The position numbers were made by a program, and so were the translations under genes. From Helicobacteraceae bacterium (lineage in GTDB: Bacteria; Campylobacterota; Campylobacteria; Campylobacterales; Sulfurimonadaceae), in the NCBI GenBank assembly GCA_021163845.1, contig JAGGTH010000077.1, positions 38,009 to 102,008 of the forward strand: DNA of 64,000 nt, in the 5' to 3' direction. How positions within the stretch are numbered: the stretch's first letter is position 1; every line of letters begins with the position of its first letter. The notes beneath the pieces were generated by a model that was given only the letters and a program-made list of their open reading frames with translations, was not told the DNA's origin and did no database searches. Shown in pieces: positions 1 through 8,500 of this stretch.

Positions 1-837
1 TTTGTGCCTGCTACACACAAAGATCTTCTTTCTATTGTGAGTGGCGAAAAGTACCCAAAGTTACGAAGCGTTGTCTTAGATACAGAAGATGGCATAGCTG
101 AGGAGTCTTTAGAAGATGCTCTAGGGGCTCTTGAATTACTTTTAAAAAAGCTTCAAAAGAGAAAGCTTTATATCTTTTTACGCCCCCGTAATACCAAGGT
201 ACTCAAGAGATTCTTGAACCTTGAATCTATAGAGAAGATAGATGGTTTTGTCTTGCCCAAATTTTCTTTAGAAAATGCACAACAATATCTTTCTCTATTG
301 GAGAGAGAAAATTTTGTATGGATGCCAAGCATAGAGGGAGAGGAGCTTTTTGATGAGAAAAGACTCATCAAGCTCAAAGAGCTTTTATTGCCCCACAAAG
401 AGTCTATAATCCTTGTGCGTTTTGGGCTTGAAGATATGCTTAGACAGCTTGCTTTACGGCGCAAGTGTGATGAATCGATCTTTGATAGAGCGGTGACACG
501 CTTTGTTCTAGGAAGGTTTATAGGGATCTTTAAGAGTGCAGGCTTTTGTGTGAGTGGCGGAGTGTATCCATGCTATAAAGATGAGAATGGCTTTGTATCT
601 GATGTAGAGCGTGATCTTTTAGAAGGGCTCTTTACAAAAACTGTGATACATCCCAAGCAAGTTGGCTTGTATCATGAGCTAGTAAAGGTCACAAGGAATG
701 ATTTTGAGGAAGCTGTAGAGATCCTTTTGGATGATAAAGCTGTGTATGCACAAAACAACAAAATGGCAGAATCCTCTACAATGTCGCCCTGGGCAAAAGA
801 GATCGTTTTGCGCGCACAGATATATGGCTTACAATAA
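1..837 (+). CDS. HpcH/HpaI aldolase / citrate lyase beta (CitE)-like protein, 5' partial
   Basis: The 5' end lies outside the window. The frame is open from base 1 and reads F-V-P-A, the usual first beta strand of the CitE/HpcH TIM-barrel family (RSLLFVPA or similar), so the GTG at base 4 is probably an internal valine codon. Other family marks are LDTEDGI (acidic metal-binding loop), FLRPRN, DGFVLPKF and IHPKQV near the C-terminus. The family cleaves or forms C-C bonds in CoA esters or keto acids with Mg2+; the substrate of this divergent member cannot be read from sequence. It ends 21 bases before the convergent small gene at 859. Confidence 0.8.
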   Translation, partial: FVPATHKDLLSIVSGEKYPKLRSVVLDTEDGIAEESLEDALGALELLLKKLQKRKLYIFLRPRNTKVLKRFLNLESIEKIDGFVLPKFSLENAQQYLSLLERENFVWMPSIEGEELFDEKRLIKLKELLLPHKESIILVRFGLEDMLRQLALRRKCDESIFDRAVTRFVLGRFIGIFKSAGFCVSGGVYPCYKDENGFVSDVERDLLEGLFTKTVIHPKQVGLYHELVKVTRNDFEEAVEILLDDKAVYAQNNKMAESSTMSPWAKEIVLRAQIYGLQ

Positions 838-858
838 AAGCTAAATTATAAAAGGGCT

Positions 859-1095
859 CTAATTCTCTTTTGGGATGTGAGTAAAGAGCACAAAACAGTT
901 CCAACGTCTGTCATCACTTTTTTCACAGGTACAGCCTGCATTTATATGTACGATATTGTATTTCTCTTTTGCTTGTGCTCTAGCTTGGATGCATGCGTCT
1001 CTTTTTTGTGGCATCAAAACGCGTTCTATTCCTTGGATGGCTTCTTGATCTGCAAATAAAGAGGTGATTAGAGTTAAAAATAATAATGTTTTCAT
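859..1095 (-). CDS. small exported cysteine-containing protein, unknown function
   Basis: About 78 residues if started at the ATG at 1095 (MKTLLFLTLITSLFADQ), which gives a clean signal peptide with cleavage near LFA-DQ; a longer reading from a TTG adds only five residues and breaks the signal pattern. The mature part is charged, with three cysteines (one after KRDA and two within GCTCEK) and one more in WNCFVLF, suggesting a disulfide-bonded periplasmic protein. No family recognised. The start lies about 120 bases from the divergent GGDEF-EAL gene. No strong ribosome site is visible. Confidence 0.6.
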   Translation of the reverse strand: MKTLLFLTLITSLFADQEAIQGIERVLMPQKRDACIQARAQAKEKYNIVHINAGCTCEKSDDRRWNCFVLFTHIPKEN

Positions 1096-1218
1096 GGTAT
1101 GATTGTACAAAAGAGTAGCTATAGACTAACTTATGCTCAAGAACTTGAGATTAAGTTAAAGTTATAAGTTTATACTATACAATCCATTTCTGTTAAATTT
1201 ATCACACGAGGATGATTT

Positions 1219-3759
1219 GTGCCAAAAACGCTTAAAAATTTTATTTTTTCGATCAACATCATACTACTCTCTTCTCTTTTTGTTCTGGTCTTTATTTTTA
1301 CGACCTATCTGCATACATCCCTTGCACAAAAAAATGCGATGAAGCATGCAAAGGCTGTATCAGATCAAGTGTTCACCTCAATGTATCAGGTGATGAAACG
1401 CGGCTGGAATAAAGAGGAACTTAATGACTTTATGTTCTCACTCAAAGAGAATTTTGAAGAGAGTAACTATAAGATCAATATTTATAGAGGGGATGTGGTC
1501 AAAGAACTTTTTGGTGAGGTCGATGAAGAGGTCAAAGATGAGCTTGTGATGCGCGTTTTTCGTGAGGGAAAAACTTTGGATCAAAGCTCAGGACAAATAC
1601 TGAGAAACCTCAAACCACTCAATGCAAAACAAGAGTGTCTTAGTTGCCATGTCAATGCAAAAGTGGGGGATACTCTAGGTGTGATCGACGTAGAGCAAAA
1701 TCTTGTGAATATTATCAAAGAAACCTTTTTAGATTATGTTTATTTCTTTTTAATTGTTATCCCTATCTTTATCTTCGCAGCCTTTTTGGCATCACGCTAT
1801 ACATCTTCTCGTATCACTGAAGCGCTCAAGCGTTTTGAATCAAAAGTACAAAGTATCAACTCTGTTAAAGATTTTAAACACTTTGACTCTAAAGATATCG
1901 ATCTAAGATTTAAAGAACTCAATACTATTATTCACCATGTCAATGAACTCGCAAGCAGACTTAAAGATGTTGCTGTTGATAAAGATTTACTTGAATTCGA
2001 GGTGCAATTGCTTGATAAGTTTTTGATCACTTCGGATGTAGTGCGTGATTGGCGTGATTATATCGGAGAACTTTTAGTAGATATTAACCGTGTAATGCCA
2101 ACATACACGCTCATGACCATCTTCCGAGTGGATGACGATCAGTTTGAGGTGGACATCTTTTGGCATGGAATTCCCGATACAAAAGTCAAAGAACACTTTG
2201 AAGCTTATGTGCAAGAGGCTATCTCCAAAAATGAGCATTTCTTAGAGTTTAGCGATTATGTGATCCGCCACAATACGGCAAACCATAATTGCTGTATCAA
2301 TGTCAATGATTATGATGATTTTGCACACCGTACCAAATCACTTTTCTTAGATACACCAAAGATCGGTGGTATCGTAGGCTTAAGTGTTCAGTCAGACGTA
2401 GTGACGGATCCTGTGCGCCATATCGTGATCGATAGTATCCTTACCACGATGGCAAACCTTGTAGGTTCGGTCAAAGCGATCAACAAATACACCCACGACC
2501 TTGAGTATTATGCAGCGCACGATCCACTCACAGGGCTTTTTAATCAGCGAATATTTAATGATCTCTTAGAGTATGAGATCAAGCGCTCAGAGCACCATAA
2601 AGACCCATTCTCACTTCTCGTGATCGATTGTGATAATTTCAAGCCGATCAACGATCGATATGGACACGCTTTTGGGGATATTTTTCTCCAAGAGTTTGCT
2701 CGCTTGCTTGGTACGGTGAAACGCCCTGAAGATATCTTGTCTCGTTATGGAGGGGATGAATTTACTATTATCTTGCCTGAAGCTGATGTCAAAGGGGCTC
2801 TAGCGATAGCTCACAAGATCGCCCAAGGAGCAGAGGACTTTAGACTTTTAGCAACTGATGGAAGTTATGTCGGAGTGACAGTTTCTGTAGGTATAGCGAC
2901 CTATCCAGAACACGCAAAAACCCATAAAGAGCTCTTTTTGATCGCTGATGATATGATGTATAAGGCAAAAGAGGAGGGCAAAAATGGTGTACGTATCCCA
3001 TCGAGTGATGATATACTCAGTGTCATCAAAGAGCAAAAAGCAAAATCAGCACTCTTGGTGGATGCGGTCTCCAACAATAGAATTGTTCCTTATTTTCAGC
3101 CTATTCAGACCATGAGTACAGGCAAAAATGAGATCCATGAGCTTCTGATGCGTATCGAAATAGATGGGCGTGTGATCTCGGCATATGAGTTTATCGATAT
3201 CGCTGAGAGTATGAGTATCATCAACCGCATGGATCTCATCGTGATCGAAAATGCCTTCAAGAAGATCAAAGAGGAAAACTATAAGGGTGTACTCTTTATC
3301 AATCTCTCACCAAAATCTCTTGTGGTGGGCAATTATACAGAATCGATCACAAAACTGATCCATCAGTATGGAATCCCAAAAGAACAGTTGGTCTTTGAGA
3401 TCACAGAGCGTGAGACGGTAAAAAATTTCGCTATCTTAGAGAAGTTTGTTCTTAATTTGAAGATGGCAGGATATAAATTTGCTATTGATGATTTTGGCTC
3501 GGGCTTCTCCTCTTTTCACTATATCAAAAAATTTCCTATCGACTATGTCAAGATCGATGGCGAATTTATTATCAATATTAATAAAGACAAAAAAGACAGA
3601 GCTTTTGTCCATAGCATCGTTACCTTAGCCAAAGAGTTGGGGATTCAGACGATAGCCGAGTATGTTGAAGATGAAGAGATAGTGATAACCTTAAGAGAGA
3701 TGGGGGTCGATTATCTTCAAGGATTTCATATAGGGAGGCCACAAAACAATTTTTCTTAA
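1219..3759 (+). CDS. membrane GGDEF-EAL protein with periplasmic CxxCH sensor domain
   Basis: GTG start with GAGGA upstream. Layout: membrane helix at about residues 8-32; periplasmic segment to about 170 containing CLSCH at 140-144, a covalent heme c attachment motif as in DUF3365/Tll0287-like sensors; second membrane helix about 172-192; linker; a GAF-like region about 250-420; GGDEF domain with intact GGDEF at 511-515 and an I-site RPED at 502-505; EAL domain with ELLMR at 641-645 and later FINLSP, EITERE, DDFGSG, KIDGEF, AEYVEDEE and QGFHIG, so the phosphodiesterase residues look complete. Both c-di-GMP synthesis and breakdown are possible, tuned by a heme-linked periplasmic signal (inference). 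Confidence 0.9.
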   Translation: MPKTLKNFIFSINIILLSSLFVLVFIFTTYLHTSLAQKNAMKHAKAVSDQVFTSMYQVMKRGWNKEELNDFMFSLKENFEESNYKINIYRGDVVKELFGEVDEEVKDELVMRVFREGKTLDQSSGQILRNLKPLNAKQECLSCHVNAKVGDTLGVIDVEQNLVNIIKETFLDYVYFFLIVIPIFIFAAFLASRYTSSRITEALKRFESKVQSINSVKDFKHFDSKDIDLRFKELNTIIHHVNELASRLKDVAVDKDLLEFEVQLLDKFLITSDVVRDWRDYIGELLVDINRVMPTYTLMTIFRVDDDQFEVDIFWHGIPDTKVKEHFEAYVQEAISKNEHFLEFSDYVIRHNTANHNCCINVNDYDDFAHRTKSLFLDTPKIGGIVGLSVQSDVVTDPVRHIVIDSILTTMANLVGSVKAINKYTHDLEYYAAHDPLTGLFNQRIFNDLLEYEIKRSEHHKDPFSLLVIDCDNFKPINDRYGHAFGDIFLQEFARLLGTVKRPEDILSRYGGDEFTIILPEADVKGALAIAHKIAQGAEDFRLLATDGSYVGVTVSVGIATYPEHAKTHKELFLIADDMMYKAKEEGKNGVRIPSSDDILSVIKEQKAKSALLVDAVSNNRIVPYFQPIQTMSTGKNEIHELLMRIEIDGRVISAYEFIDIAESMSIINRMDLIVIENAFKKIKEENYKGVLFINLSPKSLVVGNYTESITKLIHQYGIPKEQLVFEITERETVKNFAILEKFVLNLKMAGYKFAIDDFGSGFSSFHYIKKFPIDYVKIDGEFIININKDKKDRAFVHSIVTLAKELGIQTIAEYVEDEEIVITLREMGVDYLQGFHIGRPQNNFS

Positions 3760-3785
3760 TCAAAAGTGCTCTAATAATGTGATAT

Positions 3786-3791
3786 TATAAT
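3786..3791 (+). promoter_or_regulatory. -10 element upstream of the receiver-PilZ cluster
   Basis: Perfect TATAAT 20 bases before the ATG at 3812, followed by a GAGG ribosome site. No convincing -35 was found. The four genes to 8471 follow with gaps of 0-8 bases or overlap, so this is the likely start of their shared transcript. Confidence 0.5.
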
Positions 3792-3811
3792 AAAAATGTA
3801 ATTGAGGCAGG

Positions 3812-5311
3812 ATGATGTCGGCGCCCAAAGAGCTCCAAGAGGAAGCAAAAGATTTTACTGTTTTGTATGCTGAGGACAATGATGCCCTACGCAATAATGC
3901 TGCAAAACTTTTAAAAAAGTTTTTCCATCATGTCTATGTAGCAGCAGATGGCAAGGAGGGGTACGAGCTTTTTAAAAAGCATCGCCCTCAGATCGTAATT
4001 ACAGATGTTAAAATGCCTCATATTTCAGGTCTAAAACTTAGCACTCTCATCCACCAATCAAATCCAAAAACAAAAATTATTATCATGACAGCGTTTGATG
4101 ATAAAGACTATCTTTATAAAGCCATAGAGCTTGAAATATTTCGTTATCTTAAAAAACCTGTGACACTCAGCGCTTTGACCGAAGCACTCCATGATGCTAT
4201 TGTAAAAATAGGTAAAGAAAAAGAGCTCGAACTTTTTCATGATTATATGCGTAATATCTTTGATTATCAAAGCTCCTTGATCGTGATGTTTAAAAATGGG
4301 GAGATGCTTCTCTCCAACCAACCTTTTAAAGAATTTTTTGAGGTGGAAAATATAGATGAGTTTAAGGATCGTTATGGGGATATAGGGCATCTTTTGCTTG
4401 AACATGACGGCTTTTTGTATAATCAACAAGATCGAAATTGGTATGAAGAGATAAGTGCCAATGATCAGAAACTCTACCATGCAAAGATCAAAAATAGTAA
4501 CGCAGAGATACGTCACTTTTTTTTAAAATATCAAAGAGTTCCAGAGGATGATTCTTTAGCAATTCTCTCTTTTGATGATGTTACAGAGTTGAATCTTCTC
4601 AAACTTTTTGATAATAAAAAGACGAAAAGTGATGAGATTGAGCAAGATACAAAAGCGATTTTTAATCTCCTTGAAGCGGTGCATCGAAATGGCGCGAAGG
4701 TACAACTTCACAACTATTATAAAGGTCTCAGTATCACTAATAATGCCTTCGTTGTAGATGTAGGTGAGGATACGGTCTCTTTAAAGACCAACTTTACCCA
4801 GCAAAAAGCGATACGTTTTGAGCAGCAGACGATTATCCTCTCAGATGCTTTTCCTTATGCTTTGCTCTGTAAGCAGATATATAACATGAACCTTGAAAAA
4901 CAGAGTGTTTCACTTAGAAACTTGAGGTTTATTCCAAGCTCTCCCATAGACCGAGAAACAATACGCTTGGTGCCTGAGGATAAGCATACGGTCTCTTTAT
5001 TTTTAGAAGACTCCAAATACCAAGGGATGACACGTATTGAAGATATCTCTCTTGATGCCGTACGTCTTCGAGTCGATGCCTTGCCTCCTGGATTGGAGAT
5101 TGACTCTGAACTTTATGTGGATATGGTACTCGAGATGGATAAGGCACCTCTGATCTTGAACGCCAAAGCAAGGCTCTTTAAAAAATTTGAGAATAAACAT
5201 AGTTTTACACTCATCTTACTCTTTGATTTTAAAGAGAGTCAAAGAACAGACCTGATCCGTTATATGACAAAGAGACAGATGGCAATTATTAGAGAATTCA
5301 AAGGATTATAG
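3812..5311 (+). CDS. response regulator: receiver domain, middle domain, PilZ domain
   Basis: Receiver domain about residues 14-125 with acidic pair E21/D22, phosphoacceptor D65 in ITDVKMP, T93 and K115. A middle region resembles a PAS domain (FKNGEMLLSNQPFKEFFEV). The C-terminal part carries the PilZ pattern: RETIR (RxxxR) and then DISLDA, which is the (D/N)xSxxG motif with A in place of G. PilZ domains bind c-di-GMP, so this protein should join phospho-signalling with c-di-GMP. The stop codon touches the next ATG, so it is translationally coupled to the ODP-like gene. The histidine kinase two genes on is the likely phosphodonor. Confidence 0.85.
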   Translation: MMSAPKELQEEAKDFTVLYAEDNDALRNNAAKLLKKFFHHVYVAADGKEGYELFKKHRPQIVITDVKMPHISGLKLSTLIHQSNPKTKIIIMTAFDDKDYLYKAIELEIFRYLKKPVTLSALTEALHDAIVKIGKEKELELFHDYMRNIFDYQSSLIVMFKNGEMLLSNQPFKEFFEVENIDEFKDRYGDIGHLLLEHDGFLYNQQDRNWYEEISANDQKLYHAKIKNSNAEIRHFFLKYQRVPEDDSLAILSFDDVTELNLLKLFDNKKTKSDEIEQDTKAIFNLLEAVHRNGAKVQLHNYYKGLSITNNAFVVDVGEDTVSLKTNFTQQKAIRFEQQTIILSDAFPYALLCKQIYNMNLEKQSVSLRNLRFIPSSPIDRETIRLVPEDKHTVSLFLEDSKYQGMTRIEDISLDAVRLRVDALPPGLEIDSELYVDMVLEMDKAPLILNAKARLFKKFENKHSFTLILLFDFKESQRTDLIRYMTKRQMAIIREFKGL

Positions 5312-6070
5312 ATGAATGAAAACGAAACGATTCTCTATGAGGATGCAAAACATAAATGTGTGATGTTTAGCTTTGATGATGAGAGTCATGAGGATTCCTT
5401 TTTGTCTGTCAATCAGTTTTTGATCGTCCAAAATGGTGTGGGTGTGCTTATTGACCCAGGAAGTGAGAGTATCTTTGAGGAACTCTATGATGCGGTCTCT
5501 GCACACGTTGATCCTCAAAATATCAAGTATATATTTCTCTCTCATCAAGATCCTGATGTGTCCGGTTCGATCACACAATGGAGTATCAGCACTAAAGCTA
5601 AGTTTGTGATGTCAGCGTTGTGGGTACGTTTTATGAGTCATTATGGATTTATGGATATGGCGCGAATTATGGCTTTGCCAGATCATGGAGCCAAACTCAA
5701 TTTTGGCAAAGAGTATCTCAAGTTTGTCCCTGCACACTTTTTACACTCCCCTGGAAATTTTACCCTTTATGATTCGAAGTCAAAAATAGCTTTTTCTGGG
5801 GATATCGGTGCGGCGATCGTGACAAGTATAGACTCTCAAAAGGTCGTAGAAAATTTTGAAGAGCATAAGGGTGAAATGCTAGGGTTTCATAAACGCTATA
5901 TGGCATCAAATAAAGTGTGCCGCGCTTGGGCGAAAAAGATGCGAGCTTTGGATGTAGAGACGATCGCACCGCAGCATGGGTTTATCCTCAAAGATCAAAA
6001 TGTTGGCTTCTTTTTGGATTGGTTTGAAGAACTTGAGTGTGGAAGCGATCTTTTAGATGAATTGTATTAA
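5312..6070 (+). CDS. ODP/flavodiiron-type metallo-beta-lactamase-fold protein without flavodoxin domain
   Basis: 252 residues, only the di-iron beta-lactamase-fold half of the FprA/flavodiiron family (COG0426). Visible metal-ligand positions: H78-x-D80-x-D82, then V83 where reducing flavodiirons have His; H145, D164 (FSGDIG) and H222 (APQHG). The E-to-D and H-to-V changes fit the sensor-type ODP branch (oxygen-binding di-iron protein, known in Treponema chemotaxis) better than an oxygen reductase. It lies directly between a receiver-PilZ regulator and a PAS histidine kinase, so a role as O2 or Fe(II) sensor feeding that pathway is likely (inference). Confidence 0.8.
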   Translation: MNENETILYEDAKHKCVMFSFDDESHEDSFLSVNQFLIVQNGVGVLIDPGSESIFEELYDAVSAHVDPQNIKYIFLSHQDPDVSGSITQWSISTKAKFVMSALWVRFMSHYGFMDMARIMALPDHGAKLNFGKEYLKFVPAHFLHSPGNFTLYDSKSKIAFSGDIGAAIVTSIDSQKVVENFEEHKGEMLGFHKRYMASNKVCRAWAKKMRALDVETIAPQHGFILKDQNVGFFLDWFEELECGSDLLDELY

Positions 6071-6078
6071 GGAAGAGT

Positions 6079-7227
6079 ATGCAAATGCTGAGGGGTGATA
6101 GTGCTGAATATCAAAGGGTAAAAGATAGGCTTGAATACGCCATCAATGGTACGAGTGATGGTCTGTGGGATTGGGATCTTATCACAAATGAGGTGTACTT
6201 TTCTCCACGTTGGAAATCTATGTTGGGCTACAAAGAGGATGAGCTTGAGAACAAGCTAGAGACATGGAGTGCTCTTGTTCATCCCGAAGACTATAAGCAG
6301 GCTATTATCGATATTGAAAAAAGCCATGAAGATCCTACATTCGAATATAACACTATCCATAGACTCCGTCATAAAAATGGCTCTTGGGTTTGGGTTTTGG
6401 ATCGTGGACAGACCTATTTTGATGAGACTGGTCAAGCAGTACGGATGGTTGGTTTTCACACAGATATTACAAAAATAAAACAGTACGAACAAGAACTCAA
6501 AGAGAAAGATGAGGTGATGATCGCCCAGTCGCGTCACGCGGCAATGGGGGAGATGATGAGTATGATAGCCCATCAATGGCGACAACCTATCAGTGTGATC
6601 TCGATGGAGGCAAATAATATTTTAATGGATGTTGAGCTAGATAGCATAGACCCCCAAACACTCAAAGAGTCTATGGAGGGGATTTTACATCAAGTAGCAG
6701 AACTCTCTAAGACGATCGATGATTTTAGAGATTTTTTTAAGCCAGATCAAGAGATATCTAAAGCGACTTTACAGGGCATTTTGCAAGATGCCCTTACGAT
6801 TGTAGGAAAGTCACTTGAGAACAATGGGATCAAACTTATTTTTGATATCGATGAAGACACGGCGATCACAACGCATATACGAGAATTGATGCATGTATTT
6901 ATCAATATTATTAAAAATGCCAAAGAGATGCTTATAGAAAAAGCTGTACCTCATAAGAAGATAGTAGTGATTATCAAAAAACAAGCACAGTGCTACAGTA
7001 TTGCAATATGCGATAATGCAGGGGGAGTATGTCCTACTATTATTGATAAGATATTTGATCCTTATTTCACAACCAAAGAGCAAACAAATGGAACGGGTCT
7101 TGGGCTCTATATGAGCAAGGTGATTATAGAAAAACACTTACTAGGCTCTATTATCGCGTACAATATGCACGATGGAGCATGTTTTGAGATACATCTTCCA
7201 CGGAAGTACCCCGAGGAAGAATTATGA
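6079..7227 (+). CDS. PAS-domain sensor histidine kinase (soluble)
   Basis: No membrane segment. PAS_3/PAC domain about residues 10-130 (WDWDLITNEVYFSPRW, LGYKEDEL, HPEDY). Phosphoacceptor H165 in the box IAHQWRQP, the type common in Campylobacterota and Deltaproteobacteria kinases. The ATPase domain has the N box NIIKNAKE, G1 DNAGGV and G2 GTGLGLYMSK. GGAAGAG lies just upstream of the ATG, 8 bases after the ODP-like gene stop. Likely partner of the receiver at 3812; its PAS domain or the neighbouring ODP-like protein would supply the signal. Confidence 0.88.
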   Translation: MQMLRGDSAEYQRVKDRLEYAINGTSDGLWDWDLITNEVYFSPRWKSMLGYKEDELENKLETWSALVHPEDYKQAIIDIEKSHEDPTFEYNTIHRLRHKNGSWVWVLDRGQTYFDETGQAVRMVGFHTDITKIKQYEQELKEKDEVMIAQSRHAAMGEMMSMIAHQWRQPISVISMEANNILMDVELDSIDPQTLKESMEGILHQVAELSKTIDDFRDFFKPDQEISKATLQGILQDALTIVGKSLENNGIKLIFDIDEDTAITTHIRELMHVFINIIKNAKEMLIEKAVPHKKIVVIIKKQAQCYSIAICDNAGGVCPTIIDKIFDPYFTTKEQTNGTGLGLYMSKVIIEKHLLGSIIAYNMHDGACFEIHLPRKYPEEEL

Positions 7228-8471
7228 AAAATGTCTATATAGCGCGTCAGCCCATCATGGATAGTTCGGAACAGATATTTGCTTATGAGCTTTTGTATCG
7301 AGATGTGGAACAAAAAAGCTTGGTAGAAGATGGTCGCTATGCCACCGCAGCAGTGATTAACAATGTGCTCAACAAGTTTGGGACCCAAGCTATTCTAGGA
7401 GGGAGAAAAGCGTTTGTTAAGATCGATAAAAAGTTTTTGATGAATGATCTTATCTTCTCTGTGCCAAAAGAGTTCTTTATCTTTTCTCTTTTAGAAAGCA
7501 TCGAGATGGACGAGCGAGTGTATGAGAGGATCGAGCAACTCTACTATAAAGGGTACGAGCTTTGCCTCAACGATACGACCTGTTCACTTGAATATCTTAA
7601 GAACTCTCAAGCCAGCTTGAATTTCTTTAAATATGTCAAGATCAATATACCTGCACATCTTCCCCAAAGAGATATGAGGGAGTGTATTGCAGGGCTCAAG
7701 AAAGAGGGTCTAGCAGTGATCGGGACACGTATCGAAGAAAAAAGCCATCAGCAGCTTGCCAAAGAGTTGGGATGTGAGTATTTTCAAGGTTTTTTCTTTG
7801 CACGACCAAATATTATAGAAAATAAAAAGCTTGATGCTTCGCAGCTCTCGATCATTCGACTCTACAACCTCTTGATGCAAGATACAAATATTGATGAGAT
7901 CGCAAGCGAGTTTGAAAAAAACTATGCGATCTCTGTGCAACTTCTACAGTTTATCAATTCAGGGGCGTTTGCTTTTAGAAAAAGAATATCTTCTATCCAC
8001 CATGTCCTTGTTCTAGTCGGGCGTATCCCACTTGCGCAATGGTTGATGCTGATGATCTACTCGAAGTCTATCACGAGAACAGAAGAGAGTTCTCCACTGA
8101 TACTTCTCATCAAAGAGCGCACAGAGCTGATGCAAAATCTCTTAAAGAGAATCGAGCCAAATGTACGCAGTAATAAGCTTGGTGAGGCTTATTTTGTAGG
8201 GGTGCTTTCCCTCTTAAATGTGGTCTTTGGTGTCTCTTTGGAGCAACTCTTGGAGCATCTTTATATCTCTGATGAGGTCAAAGATGCACTGCTTCATGAT
8301 GCAGGTGATCTGGGTGAGATCTACGCACTTGTACGCGAGATAGAGCAGTTTAACACGGACGCAATCGAGCTTTTTGCCAAAAAACATGGGCTCGATGCCA
8401 ATGATATTAATATGGTGCTTGCTCAATGTATCGAGGATGTGAATCGTTTTGAGCAGAGAGAGACCAAATAG
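7224..8471 (+). CDS. EAL-HDOD (YuxH-family) signalling protein
   Basis: ATGA overlap with the kinase gene, so translationally coupled. The N-terminal EAL-like domain begins YIARQPI and has E22-L-L24-Y-R, but most catalytic residues of active EAL phosphodiesterases (DDFG and the second glutamates) are not seen, so it is probably a c-di-GMP-binding or inactive domain. An HDOD domain follows from about residue 200 (SIIRLYNLLM, QFINSGAF, LVGRIPLAQWL, FVGVLSLL), lacking a full HD metal site. This is the usual architecture of YuxH/CdgJ-type regulators of motility. Confidence 0.85.
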   Translation: MKNVYIARQPIMDSSEQIFAYELLYRDVEQKSLVEDGRYATAAVINNVLNKFGTQAILGGRKAFVKIDKKFLMNDLIFSVPKEFFIFSLLESIEMDERVYERIEQLYYKGYELCLNDTTCSLEYLKNSQASLNFFKYVKINIPAHLPQRDMRECIAGLKKEGLAVIGTRIEEKSHQQLAKELGCEYFQGFFFARPNIIENKKLDASQLSIIRLYNLLMQDTNIDEIASEFEKNYAISVQLLQFINSGAFAFRKRISSIHHVLVLVGRIPLAQWLMLMIYSKSITRTEESSPLILLIKERTELMQNLLKRIEPNVRSNKLGEAYFVGVLSLLNVVFGVSLEQLLEHLYISDEVKDALLHDAGDLGEIYALVREIEQFNTDAIELFAKKHGLDANDINMVLAQCIEDVNRFEQRETK

Positions 8472-8472
8472 A

Positions 8473-8481
8473 TGTTATAAT
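8473..8481 (+). promoter_or_regulatory. extended -10 promoter of dbpA
   Basis: TGTTATAAT (TGn plus a perfect TATAAT at 8476-8481) lies 19 bases upstream of the dbpA ATG at 8501 and just after the stop of the EAL-HDOD gene. AAAGAG at 8490-8496 is the ribosome site. Confidence 0.5.
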
Positions 8482-8500
8482 TTCATAAAAAAAGAGCCCT

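Noticed and set aside
4..6. GTG as start of the CitE-like gene
   Set aside because: In frame it continues F-V-P-A, the conserved first strand of the family, so the real start lies before the window.
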